NCBI GenBank assembly: GCA_002304995.1
Contig: DBPV01000104.1
Span: 15,338-30,823, forward strand
Length of the DNA stretch: 15,486 nucleotides
Direction of reading: 5' to 3'
Source of the DNA: Syntrophaceae bacterium UBA1411
GTDB lineage: Bacteria > Desulfobacterota > Syntrophia > Syntrophales > Smithellaceae
This document shows, piece after piece, positions 6,777 through 15,012 of the stretch. Under the pieces are notes generated by a model, which made no database searches, had not been told where the DNA came from, and saw only the letters and a program-made list of their open reading frames with translations. Numbering within the stretch: the first letter of the stretch is position 1; every line of letters begins with the position of its first letter. The translations under genes were made by a program, and so were the position numbers.

Positions 6777-7451
6777 TCAGCAAAACTCTAGTGTGCCGAA
6801 ACTCGCCGGATCATGAAAGTTGCGCGCGGCAAGCGGCGCCCAGGACGCCCAGTGGGGATGAGAGGTATCGTTGCCGCATTTATAAAAATTTGCCCGCCAG
6901 AGTTGTCCCGGGTGCGCCTTTGCCTCCGGAACGTAGCGGTTCAGAACCGCCAGGGGAAGGGCGAATTCCAGCGTCCAGACCGTCGGAGCCGTCATTTCGG
7001 GATCGACAAGCGTCGGAAGGCTCGACAAACGGCGGATTTGCCGATCGTCTTCGGCGGACAGAGGAACAAACGCCTTGAGGCCGGCGTCCGTCCGGGCCGA
7101 ATCCGTCACGTAGGACGAAAGCAGCGCGCCGCCGCAGTTGAATTCAAAATTGAAATAGCCAAAGCCGCTTTCGGGCTGAAGAAATATTTCCACGCAGCTG
7201 TCGCGCCAGACGGGGCTTTGAAAACCGGTATGGACCGAGAGCACATAACGGTCCTCCACGCGGAAGATGCCGTAAAGCGTCTCGGTGTCGTAGAGCAGCC
7301 GGCACTCTGTGCGCGGACGATGTTTGCTCCCTTCGGGACGAAAACAGGCAATTGCAAGGGGCTTAACGGTTTCCCAGACGTGGTCTTCCCACCGCCCCGG
7401 CAGGGACGGAGGCTGTGCGGTGCGACAGACGGTATAGCGGTTTTCGTTCAT
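6777..7451 (-). CDS. CBM9-like carbohydrate-binding domain protein
   Basis: This 224-residue protein appears to consist almost entirely of one CBM9-type beta-sandwich domain. Supporting features are a CRLLYDTETLYGIFRVED-like strand pair (50-67), a WRDSCVEIFLQP segment (82-93) typical of this fold, an FEFNCGGALL region (102-111), and a C-terminal WASWAPL...NFHDPASFGTLEF element (201-223) seen in many uncharacterised CBM9-like proteins. No signal peptide or membrane segment is visible and no catalytic domain is attached, so it may be cytoplasmic or part of a larger unknown system. The CBM9 fold binds sugar chain ends in xylanases, but the ligand of these stand-alone forms is not known. It is divergent from rsmG with only 46 bases between the starts, and it precedes trmJ on the same strand. 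Confidence 0.7.
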   Translation of the reverse strand: MNENRYTVCRTAQPPSLPGRWEDHVWETVKPLAIACFRPEGSKHRPRTECRLLYDTETLYGIFRVEDRYVLSVHTGFQSPVWRDSCVEIFLQPESGFGYFNFEFNCGGALLSSYVTDSARTDAGLKAFVPLSAEDDRQIRRLSSLPTLVDPEMTAPTVWTLEFALPLAVLNRYVPEAKAHPGQLWRANFYKCGNDTSHPHWASWAPLAARNFHDPASFGTLEFC

Positions 7452-7497
7452 CGATTTATCCGTTGCGGCCCACCCCGATTTTTGTTATGGCCCCCTC

Positions 7498-8160
7498 ATG
7501 GACAAAGACATGCTAACGCTTGAGCGGGAAGCCGCCAGGCTGGGAATCCGTCTCGGCCCGGAGCAGCTTGACTTGTTCGATCTTTATCACAAAGAGCTCC
7601 GATTGTGGAATGCCAGAACGAACCTGATTTCTGAAAACACAACGGAAGAAATCGTCAGCCGCCACTTTCTCGATTCTCTCACGGCCGTCCCTTACGTGAC
7701 GCCGCCCGACGCGCGGCTGATCGATATCGGCTGCGGCGCGGGATTTCCCGGCCTGCCGCTGAAAATCGCCCTGCCTTCTCTTCGACTGACCCTTTTGGAA
7801 GCCAATCGGAAAAAAGTTTCCTTTCTCAAGCATATCATCCGGCTTTTGCGCCTGGACGATACGGATGTCCTGCACGACCGGGCGGAAAACATTGTTCGGT
7901 CGGACAGGGGACGGGGGACCTTCGCTGTCGCCGTTTCGCGCGCCTCCCTGAAACTGTCCGAATTACTGCCTCTGTGCGACTTTTTCCTGCCCCCCGGCGG
8001 CCTGTTGATAACCTTCAAGGGACCGTCCGCCGCAGCCGAGCTTGCTCCCGTTGTAAATGATAAAATAATATCAAAAAAATATCAATTTTATCAATATGAT
8101 GTAAACGATATCCGTCCGGGCCCGGCAAGAAAAATTATTATCGCCGAAAAGGCAAAATAA
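7498..8160 (+). CDS. rsmG: 16S rRNA (guanine-N7)-methyltransferase RsmG (GidB)
   Basis: This 220-residue protein methylates N7 of G527 in 16S rRNA (E. coli numbering) using S-adenosylmethionine. The N-terminal helix region with WNARTNLIS (37-45) and HFLDSL (56-61) is characteristic of the family. The SAM-binding motif is LIDIGCGAGFPGLPLKI (74-90), LLEANRKKVSFL (99-110) forms the next strand and helix, and VSRA (146-149) is conserved. No good Shine-Dalgarno is seen before the ATG, and the divergent CBM9-like gene starts only 46 bases away; a start at the Met codon four residues in is also possible. The last 35 codons are strikingly AT-rich compared with the body of the gene. It heads the rsmG-parA-parB-dnaA group, an arrangement that in many bacteria lies beside oriC. 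Confidence 0.93.
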   Translation: MDKDMLTLEREAARLGIRLGPEQLDLFDLYHKELRLWNARTNLISENTTEEIVSRHFLDSLTAVPYVTPPDARLIDIGCGAGFPGLPLKIALPSLRLTLLEANRKKVSFLKHIIRLLRLDDTDVLHDRAENIVRSDRGRGTFAVAVSRASLKLSELLPLCDFFLPPGGLLITFKGPSAAAELAPVVNDKIISKKYQFYQYDVNDIRPGPARKIIIAEKAK

Positions 8161-8210
8161 AGTAAAAAAGCCTTCTAAAAAACCCTTTTTTATGTTAGTC
8201 CTCTCACAGG

Positions 8211-8236
8211 TTTTTCCAAGAATTTCTTGTGAAAAA
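8211..8236. repeat. Near-perfect palindrome before parA
   Basis: TTTTTCCAAGAA (8211-8222) and TTCTTGTGAAAAA (8224-8236) form an inverted repeat around a single T, with one extra base in the right arm. The right arm also gives TGTGAAAAA (8228-8236), one mismatch from a reverse DnaA box TGTGNATAA. It occupies the AT-rich 90-base gap between rsmG and parA, 14 bases before the parA ATG. It could be an operator for ParA/ParB autoregulation, a DnaA site or a hairpin. It does not match the parS consensus. Confidence 0.45.
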
Positions 8237-8250
8237 CTTACACATAAATA

Positions 8251-9018
8251 ATGAATAAAATCATATGCATCGCAAATCAAAAAGGCGGCGTCGGTAAAAC
8301 GACGACAGCGATCAATTTGTCCGCATCGCTGGCTGTGGCCCGTAAAAAAACGCTGCTCATCGACGCAGACTCGCAGGGCAATTCCACGAGCGGTCTGGGC
8401 ATCAACAGGATGCAGTATGAACAGGCGAATTTCTACCACGCCATGATCGGAAAGGCGCCGATCGATTCGGTGATTGTGAAAACGGCTCTGCCCGACCTGG
8501 ACATGGTCCCCTCCAACCAGGATCTGATCGGTCTGGAAGTGGAATTCGTCAATCTGGAAGACCGGGAAAGCCGTTTGAGAAAACTGCTTGCCGCTTTGGA
8601 CCGGTCTTATGAGTTTATCATTATCGACTGTCCGCCGTCGCTGGGTTTCATGACGGTCAACGCGCTCGTCGCGGCGGATTCCCTGATCGTTCCCTTGCAG
8701 TGCGAGTACTACGCAATGGAAGGCCTGGGGTATCTGCTCAACACGGTCAAGCTCGTCAAGGCCAACCTGAATCCCAATCTGGCGCTGGGCGGAATACTGC
8801 TGACGATGTTCGATGCGCGAAACTCTTTGGCGCATCGTGTGACGGAGGATGTCCGCAAGCATCTGGGCAAAAAGGTTTTTAAAACCATCATACCGCGCAA
8901 TGTCCGGCTGTCGGAATGCCCCAGCCACGGCCTGCCGGCCCTTCTGTATGACGGAAAGTCGCGCGGAGCCGTAGCCTATATGGAGCTGGCGGAAGAAATT
9001 CTTCGGGGAGATATATAA
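8251..9018 (+). CDS. parA: Chromosome-partitioning ATPase ParA (Soj)
   Basis: This 255-residue deviant Walker-type ATPase binds DNA non-specifically when ATP-bound and moves ParB-coated origins apart after replication; Soj relatives also affect DnaA activity. The deviant Walker A motif KGGVGKTT is at 11-18, the switch I-type LLIDADSQGN at 35-44, and the Walker B-like IIIDCPPSLG at 123-132 with D126. The length, and the absence of an N-terminal helix-turn-helix extension, fit the chromosomal (Soj) form rather than large plasmid ParA proteins. The ATG at 8251 has no recognisable Shine-Dalgarno in its AT-rich leader, so initiation may be leaderless or depend on coupling. parB follows with no gap, as expected for a parAB operon. 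Confidence is high because all motifs are intact. Confidence 0.96.
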   Translation: MNKIICIANQKGGVGKTTTAINLSASLAVARKKTLLIDADSQGNSTSGLGINRMQYEQANFYHAMIGKAPIDSVIVKTALPDLDMVPSNQDLIGLEVEFVNLEDRESRLRKLLAALDRSYEFIIIDCPPSLGFMTVNALVAADSLIVPLQCEYYAMEGLGYLLNTVKLVKANLNPNLALGGILLTMFDARNSLAHRVTEDVRKHLGKKVFKTIIPRNVRLSECPSHGLPALLYDGKSRGAVAYMELAEEILRGDI

Positions 9019-9876
9019 ATGGCGCAAAAAAAAGATGCTCTGGGCAAGGGACTGGGCGCGATATTTTCGGACCTGCTGGATAACGACGCGGGAAAGAAAA
9101 CATCCGTCAATACCTGCGGCATTGAGGAATTGCACCCGAATCCGTATCAACCCCGAAAACGCTTTGACGACGAGGATCAGAAAAAGCTCGTGGCCTCGAT
9201 CAAACAGAAAGGCATTATTCAGCCGATCGTCGTGCGCAAAGTCGACAGCGGCTATGAGATCATCGCCGGAGAAAGGCGCTGGCGCGCCGCGCAGGCGGCG
9301 GGTCTCCACGAGGTGCCCATCGTCGTACGTAAAGCCACGGACATGGAAGCGGCTGAAATTTCGCTCATCGAAAATCTGCTGCGCGAGGAGCTGAATCCAT
9401 TGGAAGAAGCGGAAGCCTACGTCACGCTCATGGAAAAATTTCGCCTGTCCCAGGAAGAAATATCCGCGCAGGTCGGCAAGGACCGTTCGACGGTCACCAA
9501 TACGATCCGGCTTTTGAAACTGCCGCCCCGGGCGAAAAACGCCCTGGTGGAGCGGAAAATCACTCCGGGCCACGCGCGCTGCCTGCTGGCTCTGTCCACG
9601 CCGGAGGACCAGATCTCCGTGCTGGATCTTCTTTTGAAGAAGGAATTGAACGTCCGGGAAACCGAAAAACTCATCAGCAAACTAAAGAAAGCGCCCGAGG
9701 AAAAAAAAGCAGCGGCAAGGGACCGTTTCATGACGGACCTGGAAAAGCAGCTTTCCGCCAAATGCATGGCCCGGGTCAATCTCAGGGGTTCGTCCAGGAA
9801 GGGCGCAATTGAAATTCGCTATTCGTCGTTGGATGAACTCAACCGTCTGGCGCGATACCTTCTTGATGAACTGTAA
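9019..9876 (+). CDS. parB: Chromosome-partitioning CTPase/DNA-binding protein ParB (Spo0J)
   Basis: This 285-residue protein binds parS sites near oriC, spreads along DNA as a CTP-dependent clamp and stimulates ParA ATPase. The N-terminal KGLGAIF (10-16) is the usual ParA-contact region. The CTP-binding core includes IIQPIVVR (66-73), GERRWRA (84-90) and ENLLREELNPLEEAEAY (118-134). A helix-turn-helix (about 143-169) reads LSQEEISAQVGKDRSTV in its first part. The last 45 residues form the dimerisation domain. The ATG abuts the parA stop directly, and GGGGAG at 9006-9011 inside parA serves as ribosome site, so the two are translated together. I saw no canonical parS sequence in the window, so its binding sites probably lie elsewhere near the origin. 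Confidence 0.96.
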   Translation: MAQKKDALGKGLGAIFSDLLDNDAGKKTSVNTCGIEELHPNPYQPRKRFDDEDQKKLVASIKQKGIIQPIVVRKVDSGYEIIAGERRWRAAQAAGLHEVPIVVRKATDMEAAEISLIENLLREELNPLEEAEAYVTLMEKFRLSQEEISAQVGKDRSTVTNTIRLLKLPPRAKNALVERKITPGHARCLLALSTPEDQISVLDLLLKKELNVRETEKLISKLKKAPEEKKAAARDRFMTDLEKQLSAKCMARVNLRGSSRKGAIEIRYSSLDELNRLARYLLDEL

Positions 9877-9891
9877 GAAACATTAATTGTC

Positions 9892-9923
9892 TTATCCACA
9901 GGTGTTGATAAGGTTGTTAATAA
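9892..9923 (+). promoter_or_regulatory. DnaA-box cluster upstream of dnaA
   Basis: A perfect DnaA box TTATCCACA (9892-9900) is followed two bases later by TGTTGATAA (9903-9911), a reverse-orientation box with one mismatch. A third reverse site, TGTTAATAA (9915-9923), has one mismatch to TGTGNATAA and begins 12 bases after the second. Together they fill the 58-base parB-dnaA gap and end beside the dnaA ribosome site. Likely roles are DnaA autoregulation of its own gene and the upstream half of a bipartite replication origin. Confidence 0.7.
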
Positions 9924-9934
9924 AGGGTTGTTCT

Positions 9935-11284
9935 ATGGAAGCCGTTTGGGATAAAACTGTTAAAATTATTCAGGAAAAAGTGTCAAAGCAAAATTTCGAC
10001 ACCTGGATAAAACCGATCAAAATCGTCGCGCTGGAGGATAAGTGCGTCCAGCTGGCTGTTCCGAATAAGTTTTTCAAAGACTGGCTCATGGATAACTACC
10101 TGTCCATGATCAAGAACTCTCTGCACAGTGTTGTCGGCATCGGCGTCGACATTGATTTTGTTCTGAGCAAGGAAAAGGAAAAAAAGCCGGAGCCGGCCCG
10201 TCTGCCTTTCGAAGCCGGCGCGGCAGCGCCCGGCACCGCTGGCCGGAGCAAAAATCTATCTCTTTTAAACGCCAATTATACGTTTGACCGTTTTGTCGTC
10301 GGCCAATCCAACCAGTTTGCCCATGCCGCCTCCATTGCCGTGGCCAAGCAGCCGGCAAAAAACTACAACCCCCTGTTTATTTACGGGGGATCCGGCCTGG
10401 GCAAAACCCATCTGCTGAACGCCATCGGCCTGATGACTCTGGATTTTCATCCGGATATGAACGTCATGTACGTTTCCGCAGAAGCCTTCATGAATGAAAT
10501 GATCAATTCCATCCGCTACGACCGGATGCCGAAGTTTCGCGAAAAATACCGGAATATCGGGTCGTTGCTGATCGACGACATCCAGTTCCTGGCCGGCAAG
10601 GACAGAACCCAGGAGGAATTCTTCCACACCTTCAACACTCTGCATGATTCCGGCAAGCAAATCGTCGTCACATCCGACAAATTTCCCAAGGATATTCCAA
10701 ATCTGGAGGGAAGACTGCGCTCGCGTTTCGAGTGGGGGCTCATCGCCGACATTCAGCCGCCGGAAATCGAGACGAAAATCGCCATAATCGCCAAGAAAAT
10801 GCAGGAAAGTAAAATTGAGCTGTCATCGTCCGTCGCTCAGTACATTGCCTCGCACGTCGAGTCCAACATCCGCGAACTGGAAGGATTTCTGGTGCGGATT
10901 GCCGCGTATTCCTCACTGACCAATCGTGAAATCGATTTGGACCTTGTCAAAGAAGTTCTGAAGCAGTTGGTGAAGCATAACAACAAGGAAGACATCAGCA
11001 TTGAGGAAATCATTAAGACGGTCGCCGGAAAAATGAATGTGAAAATTGCAGACATTAAGGCTCACAATAAAAACAAAAACCTGGTTCTGGCACGGCAGAT
11101 TTCCATGTATCTGGCCAGAAAGCTGACGACTTTCTCTTATCCGGATATAGGTCAAAAAATTGGCGGCCGGGATCATTCCACGGTGATTTACGCCAACAAC
11201 AAAATTCTCAATGCCATCGATGCAGACCCGAATTTTAAAAAGATGGTTCAGGAGATTGAAGACAGTGTTATCCACAAAACGTAG
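9935..11284 (+). CDS. dnaA: Chromosomal replication initiator protein DnaA
   Basis: This 449-residue AAA+ ATPase binds DnaA boxes at oriC, assembles into a helical filament and opens the duplex. Domain I (1-75) has the usual start with FDTWIKPIK, a variable linker (78-110) follows, and the AAA+ core carries Walker A GGSGLGKT (151-158) and Walker B LLIDD (211-215). Domain IV ends with the DnaA-box recognition signature GGRDHSTV (410-417). The start at 9935 is chosen because AAAGGG (9922-9927) lies seven bases upstream and the protein then begins like known DnaA N-termini; a TTG 16 codons earlier would translate through the DnaA boxes. The 3' end contains a perfect DnaA box (11268-11276). It follows parB by 58 bases and precedes dnaN across the probable unwinding region. 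Confidence 0.98.
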   Translation: MEAVWDKTVKIIQEKVSKQNFDTWIKPIKIVALEDKCVQLAVPNKFFKDWLMDNYLSMIKNSLHSVVGIGVDIDFVLSKEKEKKPEPARLPFEAGAAAPGTAGRSKNLSLLNANYTFDRFVVGQSNQFAHAASIAVAKQPAKNYNPLFIYGGSGLGKTHLLNAIGLMTLDFHPDMNVMYVSAEAFMNEMINSIRYDRMPKFREKYRNIGSLLIDDIQFLAGKDRTQEEFFHTFNTLHDSGKQIVVTSDKFPKDIPNLEGRLRSRFEWGLIADIQPPEIETKIAIIAKKMQESKIELSSSVAQYIASHVESNIRELEGFLVRIAAYSSLTNREIDLDLVKEVLKQLVKHNNKEDISIEEIIKTVAGKMNVKIADIKAHNKNKNLVLARQISMYLARKLTTFSYPDIGQKIGGRDHSTVIYANNKILNAIDADPNFKKMVQEIEDSVIHKT

Positions 11285-11443
11285 AGGGGATTTTAACAAA
11301 CCGTCAACAGGGATTATAAAAAGATATTCTCGGAATAACTGGAGAAATTTTTTGAATCCACATATCCACAAGCTACATTACTAATACTGTTTTTGTATAT
11401 TTAAGATAAAAAAATCTAAGAACTAATACCATGGGAGGAGAGG
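11268..11443 (+). other. oriC: Probable oriC: dnaA 3' end and dnaA-dnaN intergenic region
   Basis: A perfect DnaA box TTATCCACA lies at 11268-11276 in the last codons of dnaA. ATATCCACA (11362-11370, one mismatch) lies further on, directly preceded by GAATCCACA (11354-11362, two mismatches). Two bases after the last box, CTACATTACTAATACTG (11373-11389) gives 3'-AAT-GAT-TAT-5' triplets on the opposite strand, like the DnaA-trio element of the basal unwinding system. A strongly AT-rich tract (11390-11426) follows, including AGATAAAAAAATCT (11404-11417). The order box, trio, AT-rich DNA is that expected of a unwinding site. The 159-base gap has no open frame of note. The dnaN ribosome site GGAGGAG (11434-11440) closes the region. 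Confidence 0.7.
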
Positions 11444-12556
11444 ATGGAATTCAAAATCAATAGAAGCACCTTCTTGGACGGTATTCAAAAGACTCTTGGC
11501 ATTGTCGAAAAAAAGACAACGACACCTATTTTAAATAATGTCCTTTTGAAAACGGAACATAATAAGTTGAAAATCATCGCGACTGATCGGGAGATCAGTC
11601 TGATTTCCGATTACGAAGCGGACATTGCCGAGACGGGAGAAATCACTCTTTCGGCAAAGAAGCTCTATGAAATGATCCGGGAAATCCAGGGAGAAATCGT
11701 TCATTTTACAAAAAGCGCCAACAATATCGTCAAGGTGACCTGCCAGCGCGCCGTTTACAAAATCCCCGGCCTGCCGGCGGATGATTTTCCCAGTGTCGGA
11801 GACAGCCAGAATGTCCCATTTTTCAATATTCCCGGCTCGGCCATCAAGGAACTGATCAACAAGACATCGTTTGCCATGGCCTTTGACGAAAGCCGGAAAA
11901 ATCTCAACGGCGTTCTTTTGGAAACGGCTTCCGATGGCACCAATCATGTCTGGAGGATGGTGGCGACGGACGGACACAGGCTGGCGGTGGCAAAGATCAA
12001 TACGCCGGAACCCTGCCCCGACCTGCCCAAAGGCGTGATTATTCCCCGCAAGGGATTGATGGAGGTCAAAAAAATTACCGACGTGCATGAAAATGTCAGT
12101 GTCGGCATTCATAAAAACATGTTTGTGGTGAAAACGGAAAATACCATTCTTAAAGTCAATCTGGTGGATGCGGACTATCCGGACTACAAGCGCGTGATTC
12201 CGACGGAAAAGGGCGTGGGAATCGTTTTGGACAAGGAAACGTTTCTCCATTCCCTAAGACGAATGAACGTCGTGTCTTCGGAACGGTACAGCGGAGTGAT
12301 AATCTCCTTTACCTCGGGGAAAATGACGCTCAATTCCACCAACCTGGACGTCGGAGAAGCCACGGAAGAAATCGATATCAGTTACACCGGAGAAGACATG
12401 GACGTCGGATTCAATGTGAACTACGTCATCGATGCCGTATCAGTGATTTCTCTGGACAGCATTATCATGGAAGTGGGTATGGGCTTGAAACCGACGCTCA
12501 TCAAACCGGCGGAAGGCGATAATTATCTGTGCATCGTCATGCCGCTGAAAATATAA
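11444..12556 (+). CDS. dnaN: DNA polymerase III beta subunit (sliding clamp)
   Basis: This 370-residue protein forms the ring-shaped dimer that tethers DNA polymerase III to DNA and recruits repair and regulatory factors. The three-domain clamp layout is clear: an N-terminal MEFKINRSTFLDGIQ start, TPILNNVLL (26-34) and ATDREISL (46-53) in domain 1, the VATDGHRLAV (about 172-181) element in domain 2, and a C-terminal MPLKI that resembles the M-P-M-R-L ending of clamps, part of the partner-binding pocket. The ATG at 11444 has a strong GGAGGAG ribosome site only three bases upstream. It starts after the probable unwinding region and moves with the rightward replication fork. gyrB follows after 47 bases; recF, often found here, is absent. 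Confidence 0.97.
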   Translation: MEFKINRSTFLDGIQKTLGIVEKKTTTPILNNVLLKTEHNKLKIIATDREISLISDYEADIAETGEITLSAKKLYEMIREIQGEIVHFTKSANNIVKVTCQRAVYKIPGLPADDFPSVGDSQNVPFFNIPGSAIKELINKTSFAMAFDESRKNLNGVLLETASDGTNHVWRMVATDGHRLAVAKINTPEPCPDLPKGVIIPRKGLMEVKKITDVHENVSVGIHKNMFVVKTENTILKVNLVDADYPDYKRVIPTEKGVGIVLDKETFLHSLRRMNVVSSERYSGVIISFTSGKMTLNSTNLDVGEATEEIDISYTGEDMDVGFNVNYVIDAVSVISLDSIIMEVGMGLKPTLIKPAEGDNYLCIVMPLKI

Positions 12557-12603
12557 ATTTAAAAAAGGAATTGCTTAAAGAGGCAAGGAGTAAGAAGGTT
12601 GCA

Positions 12604-15012
12604 ATGACAGAAACATACACTGCGGACAGTATTAAAGTTCTGGAAGGTCTGGAAGCCGTTCGAAAAAGACCGGCCATGTATATCGGCTCCACCGGCAAGG
12701 AGGGGTTGCACCACCTGGTGTACGAGGTGGTGGACAACAGCATCGACGAAGCGGCGGCGGGATTTTGCGACGCCATTACCGTCAAGATCCGCGTGGACAA
12801 CAGTATTGTCGTGGATGACAACGGACGCGGCATACCGGTGGATATTCACAAGACGGAAGGCGTTTCCGCGGCGGAAGTCGCTCTCACCAAGCTGCATGCC
12901 GGCGGCAAGTTTACCAACGACACTTACAAAGTCTCCGGCGGTCTGCACGGCGTCGGCGTGTCGGTGGTGAACGCCCTTTCCAAAACCTGCGAACTCGAAG
13001 TTCGCCGCGACGGCAATGTTTACCGCCAGACGTATGCCCGCGGCGTGCCGGATGCGCCGCTGCAAATGGTGGGAAAAACCAAGGGCAGGGGCACGAAAGT
13101 CACCTTTCTGCCGGACGATGAAATCTTTGAAGAGGCGGAATTCAGTTTTGACGTTATTGCCAATCGGATGCGGGAGCTGGCTTTTTTAAACTCCGGCGTG
13201 AAAATCACGCTGGTCGATGAACGGGTCGACAAGACGACGGAGTTTTTCTACAAGGGCGGCATTGTTTCTTTTGTCGAGTACATCAACCGTAACAAGAAAG
13301 TCCTGCACAAGGATCCGATTTACGTCACCGGAGCGAGAGAGGACTGCGCGGTGGAGGTTGCCCTGCAGTACAACGAAAGCTATCTGGAAAACATCTTTTC
13401 CTTTGCCAACAGCATCAACACGGTGGAAGGCGGCACGCACATGGTCGGCTTCCGGTCCGCGCTTACCCGCGTTTTCAATAATTACGCCACCGCCAACAAG
13501 ATCATCAAGGACGGCAAGGAATCCCTGCGCGGCGAGGATCTGCGGGAAGGTCTGGCCTGCGTGATCAGTGTGAAGGTCCGCAATCCGCAGTTTGAAGGGC
13601 AGACCAAAACGAAACTGGGCAATTCGGACGTAAAGGGCCTCGTGGAAGGCATCGTCTATGAAAAAATCGGCGCCTACCTGGAGGAGAATCCTTCGGTTGC
13701 CAGGCAGATTTTAAACAAGTGCATGGAAGCGGCCCGGGCGCGCGATGCGGCCCGCCGGGCGCGGGAGCTGACGCGCCGCAAGAGCGCTCTGGAAGTCGGC
13801 GCTCTGCCGGGAAAGCTGGCCGACTGCCAGGAAAAAGATCCGTCATTGAGTGAAATATATCTGGTGGAAGGCGATTCGGCCGGCGGCTCGGCCAAACAGG
13901 GCAGGGACCGAAAGTTCCAGGCCATTTTGCCCCTGCGCGGCAAAGTGCTCAATGTCGAGAAAGCGCGCTTCGACAAGATGCTGCAAAACGAGGAAATCAA
14001 GGTCATGGTCACGGCGTTTGGCGCCGGCATCGGGCCGGGAGACTACGACGTCAGCAAGCTGCGCTACCACAAAGTCATCATCATGACGGATGCGGACGTG
14101 GACGGAGCGCATATCCGCACGCTGCTTTTGACTTTCTTTTTCCGCCAGATGAAGGAATTGATCGAGAGGGGCTATTTGTATATCGCCCAACCGCCTCTGT
14201 ATAAAGTGGTCGATAAGAAAAAAGAGATCTACATCCAGAATGAAGAGCAGATGAAAAATTATATTTTGGAAAACGGCGTGGAGAAAGTCCATCTCCTGAT
14301 GGGCGACGGCAGCCCCTTTCCTGCGACGGGAAGCAAGTTGCTGGCGCTCATCAAGAAAGTCATGCGCATTGAAGACCTCCTGGACCGGTTTGAACGGGAG
14401 CGCCGCGACCGTAACCTGATCCGCGTGCTGGCGGGCGATCCGACGTTGCAGGACGAAACGTTTCAAAACGAGCACGAGCTTTTGAAAATCGCCGGACGGA
14501 CCGTTGTGGCCCTGGGCGGCAAGACGATTGCCGATTACCGGATTGATGACGACCCGGAGCACGGCGGCTTTAAAATGGTGTTTGAAATCCGGCAAAACGG
14601 CAAAACCGTCGCTACCTGCGTCGATCGCGAAATCTTCCGGACGCCGCAGTTCGGCGAGATCCGCAACCTGCTTGGCCAGGTTTCGATTCTGGGAGAACCG
14701 CCGTACAGCGATGCGCCGGAGGATTCGTCCACGCCCACGATTCTGCCGTCCGCCAGGGCGCTGGTGGATCACATCATCGCTCTGGGGAAAAAGGGTCTCA
14801 CCATCCAGCGCTACAAAGGTCTGGGCGAAATGAATCCCGAACAGCTGTGGGAAACCACCATGAATCCGGAAAAGCGGACGCTTTTACAGGTAAGCGTGGA
14901 CGACGCGGTGGAGGCCGATGTCATCTTCACCACCCTGATGGGAGACCAGGTAGAGCCCCGGCGCGACTTTATTTACCAAAACGCCCTGCACGTCTCTAAT
15001 TTGGATATTTAA
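12604..15012 (+). CDS. gyrB: DNA gyrase subunit B
   Basis: This 802-residue ATPase subunit of gyrase works with GyrA to introduce negative supercoils. The GHKL ATPase domain has EVVDNSIDEA (41-50), DDNGRGIP (71-78) and GGLHGVGVSVVNALS (112-126). The TOPRIM domain has EGDSAGGSAKQGRDR with E422 and the metal-binding DADVD (496-500). Between TOPRIM and the C-terminal QRYKGLGEMNP tail is the extra segment of about 160 residues seen in the long, E. coli-type GyrB of Gram-negative bacteria. The start at 12604 aligns with other GyrB N-termini (TADSIKVLEGLEAVRKRP); AAGGAG (12585-12590) lies 13 bases before it and AGAAGG closer. A longer frame from 12529 overlaps dnaN and is less likely. Topoisomerase IV ParE is a less likely alternative, given the length and the adjacent gyrA. 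Confidence 0.97.
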   Translation: MTETYTADSIKVLEGLEAVRKRPAMYIGSTGKEGLHHLVYEVVDNSIDEAAAGFCDAITVKIRVDNSIVVDDNGRGIPVDIHKTEGVSAAEVALTKLHAGGKFTNDTYKVSGGLHGVGVSVVNALSKTCELEVRRDGNVYRQTYARGVPDAPLQMVGKTKGRGTKVTFLPDDEIFEEAEFSFDVIANRMRELAFLNSGVKITLVDERVDKTTEFFYKGGIVSFVEYINRNKKVLHKDPIYVTGAREDCAVEVALQYNESYLENIFSFANSINTVEGGTHMVGFRSALTRVFNNYATANKIIKDGKESLRGEDLREGLACVISVKVRNPQFEGQTKTKLGNSDVKGLVEGIVYEKIGAYLEENPSVARQILNKCMEAARARDAARRARELTRRKSALEVGALPGKLADCQEKDPSLSEIYLVEGDSAGGSAKQGRDRKFQAILPLRGKVLNVEKARFDKMLQNEEIKVMVTAFGAGIGPGDYDVSKLRYHKVIIMTDADVDGAHIRTLLLTFFFRQMKELIERGYLYIAQPPLYKVVDKKKEIYIQNEEQMKNYILENGVEKVHLLMGDGSPFPATGSKLLALIKKVMRIEDLLDRFERERRDRNLIRVLAGDPTLQDETFQNEHELLKIAGRTVVALGGKTIADYRIDDDPEHGGFKMVFEIRQNGKTVATCVDREIFRTPQFGEIRNLLGQVSILGEPPYSDAPEDSSTPTILPSARALVDHIIALGKKGLTIQRYKGLGEMNPEQLWETTMNPEKRTLLQVSVDDAVEADVIFTTLMGDQVEPRRDFIYQNALHVSNLDI

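Noticed and set aside
8071..9573. Long - strand open frame of 500 codons opposite parA and parB
   Set aside because: It covers two well-supported genes on the other strand; its translation has the Arg/Gln/His-rich look of a shadow frame.
9887..9934. Upstream TTG start extending DnaA by 16 residues
   Set aside because: The extension runs through DnaA boxes and does not resemble DnaA N-termini; the ATG at 9935 has a ribosome site.
8161..9934. parS site near parAB
   Set aside because: I looked for the TGTTTCACGTGAAACA pattern and saw no match; the palindrome before parA differs in its core.
12529..12603. Upstream ATG extending GyrB by 25 residues
   Set aside because: It overlaps the end of dnaN and adds sequence not found at GyrB N-termini; the ATG at 12604 aligns with the family.
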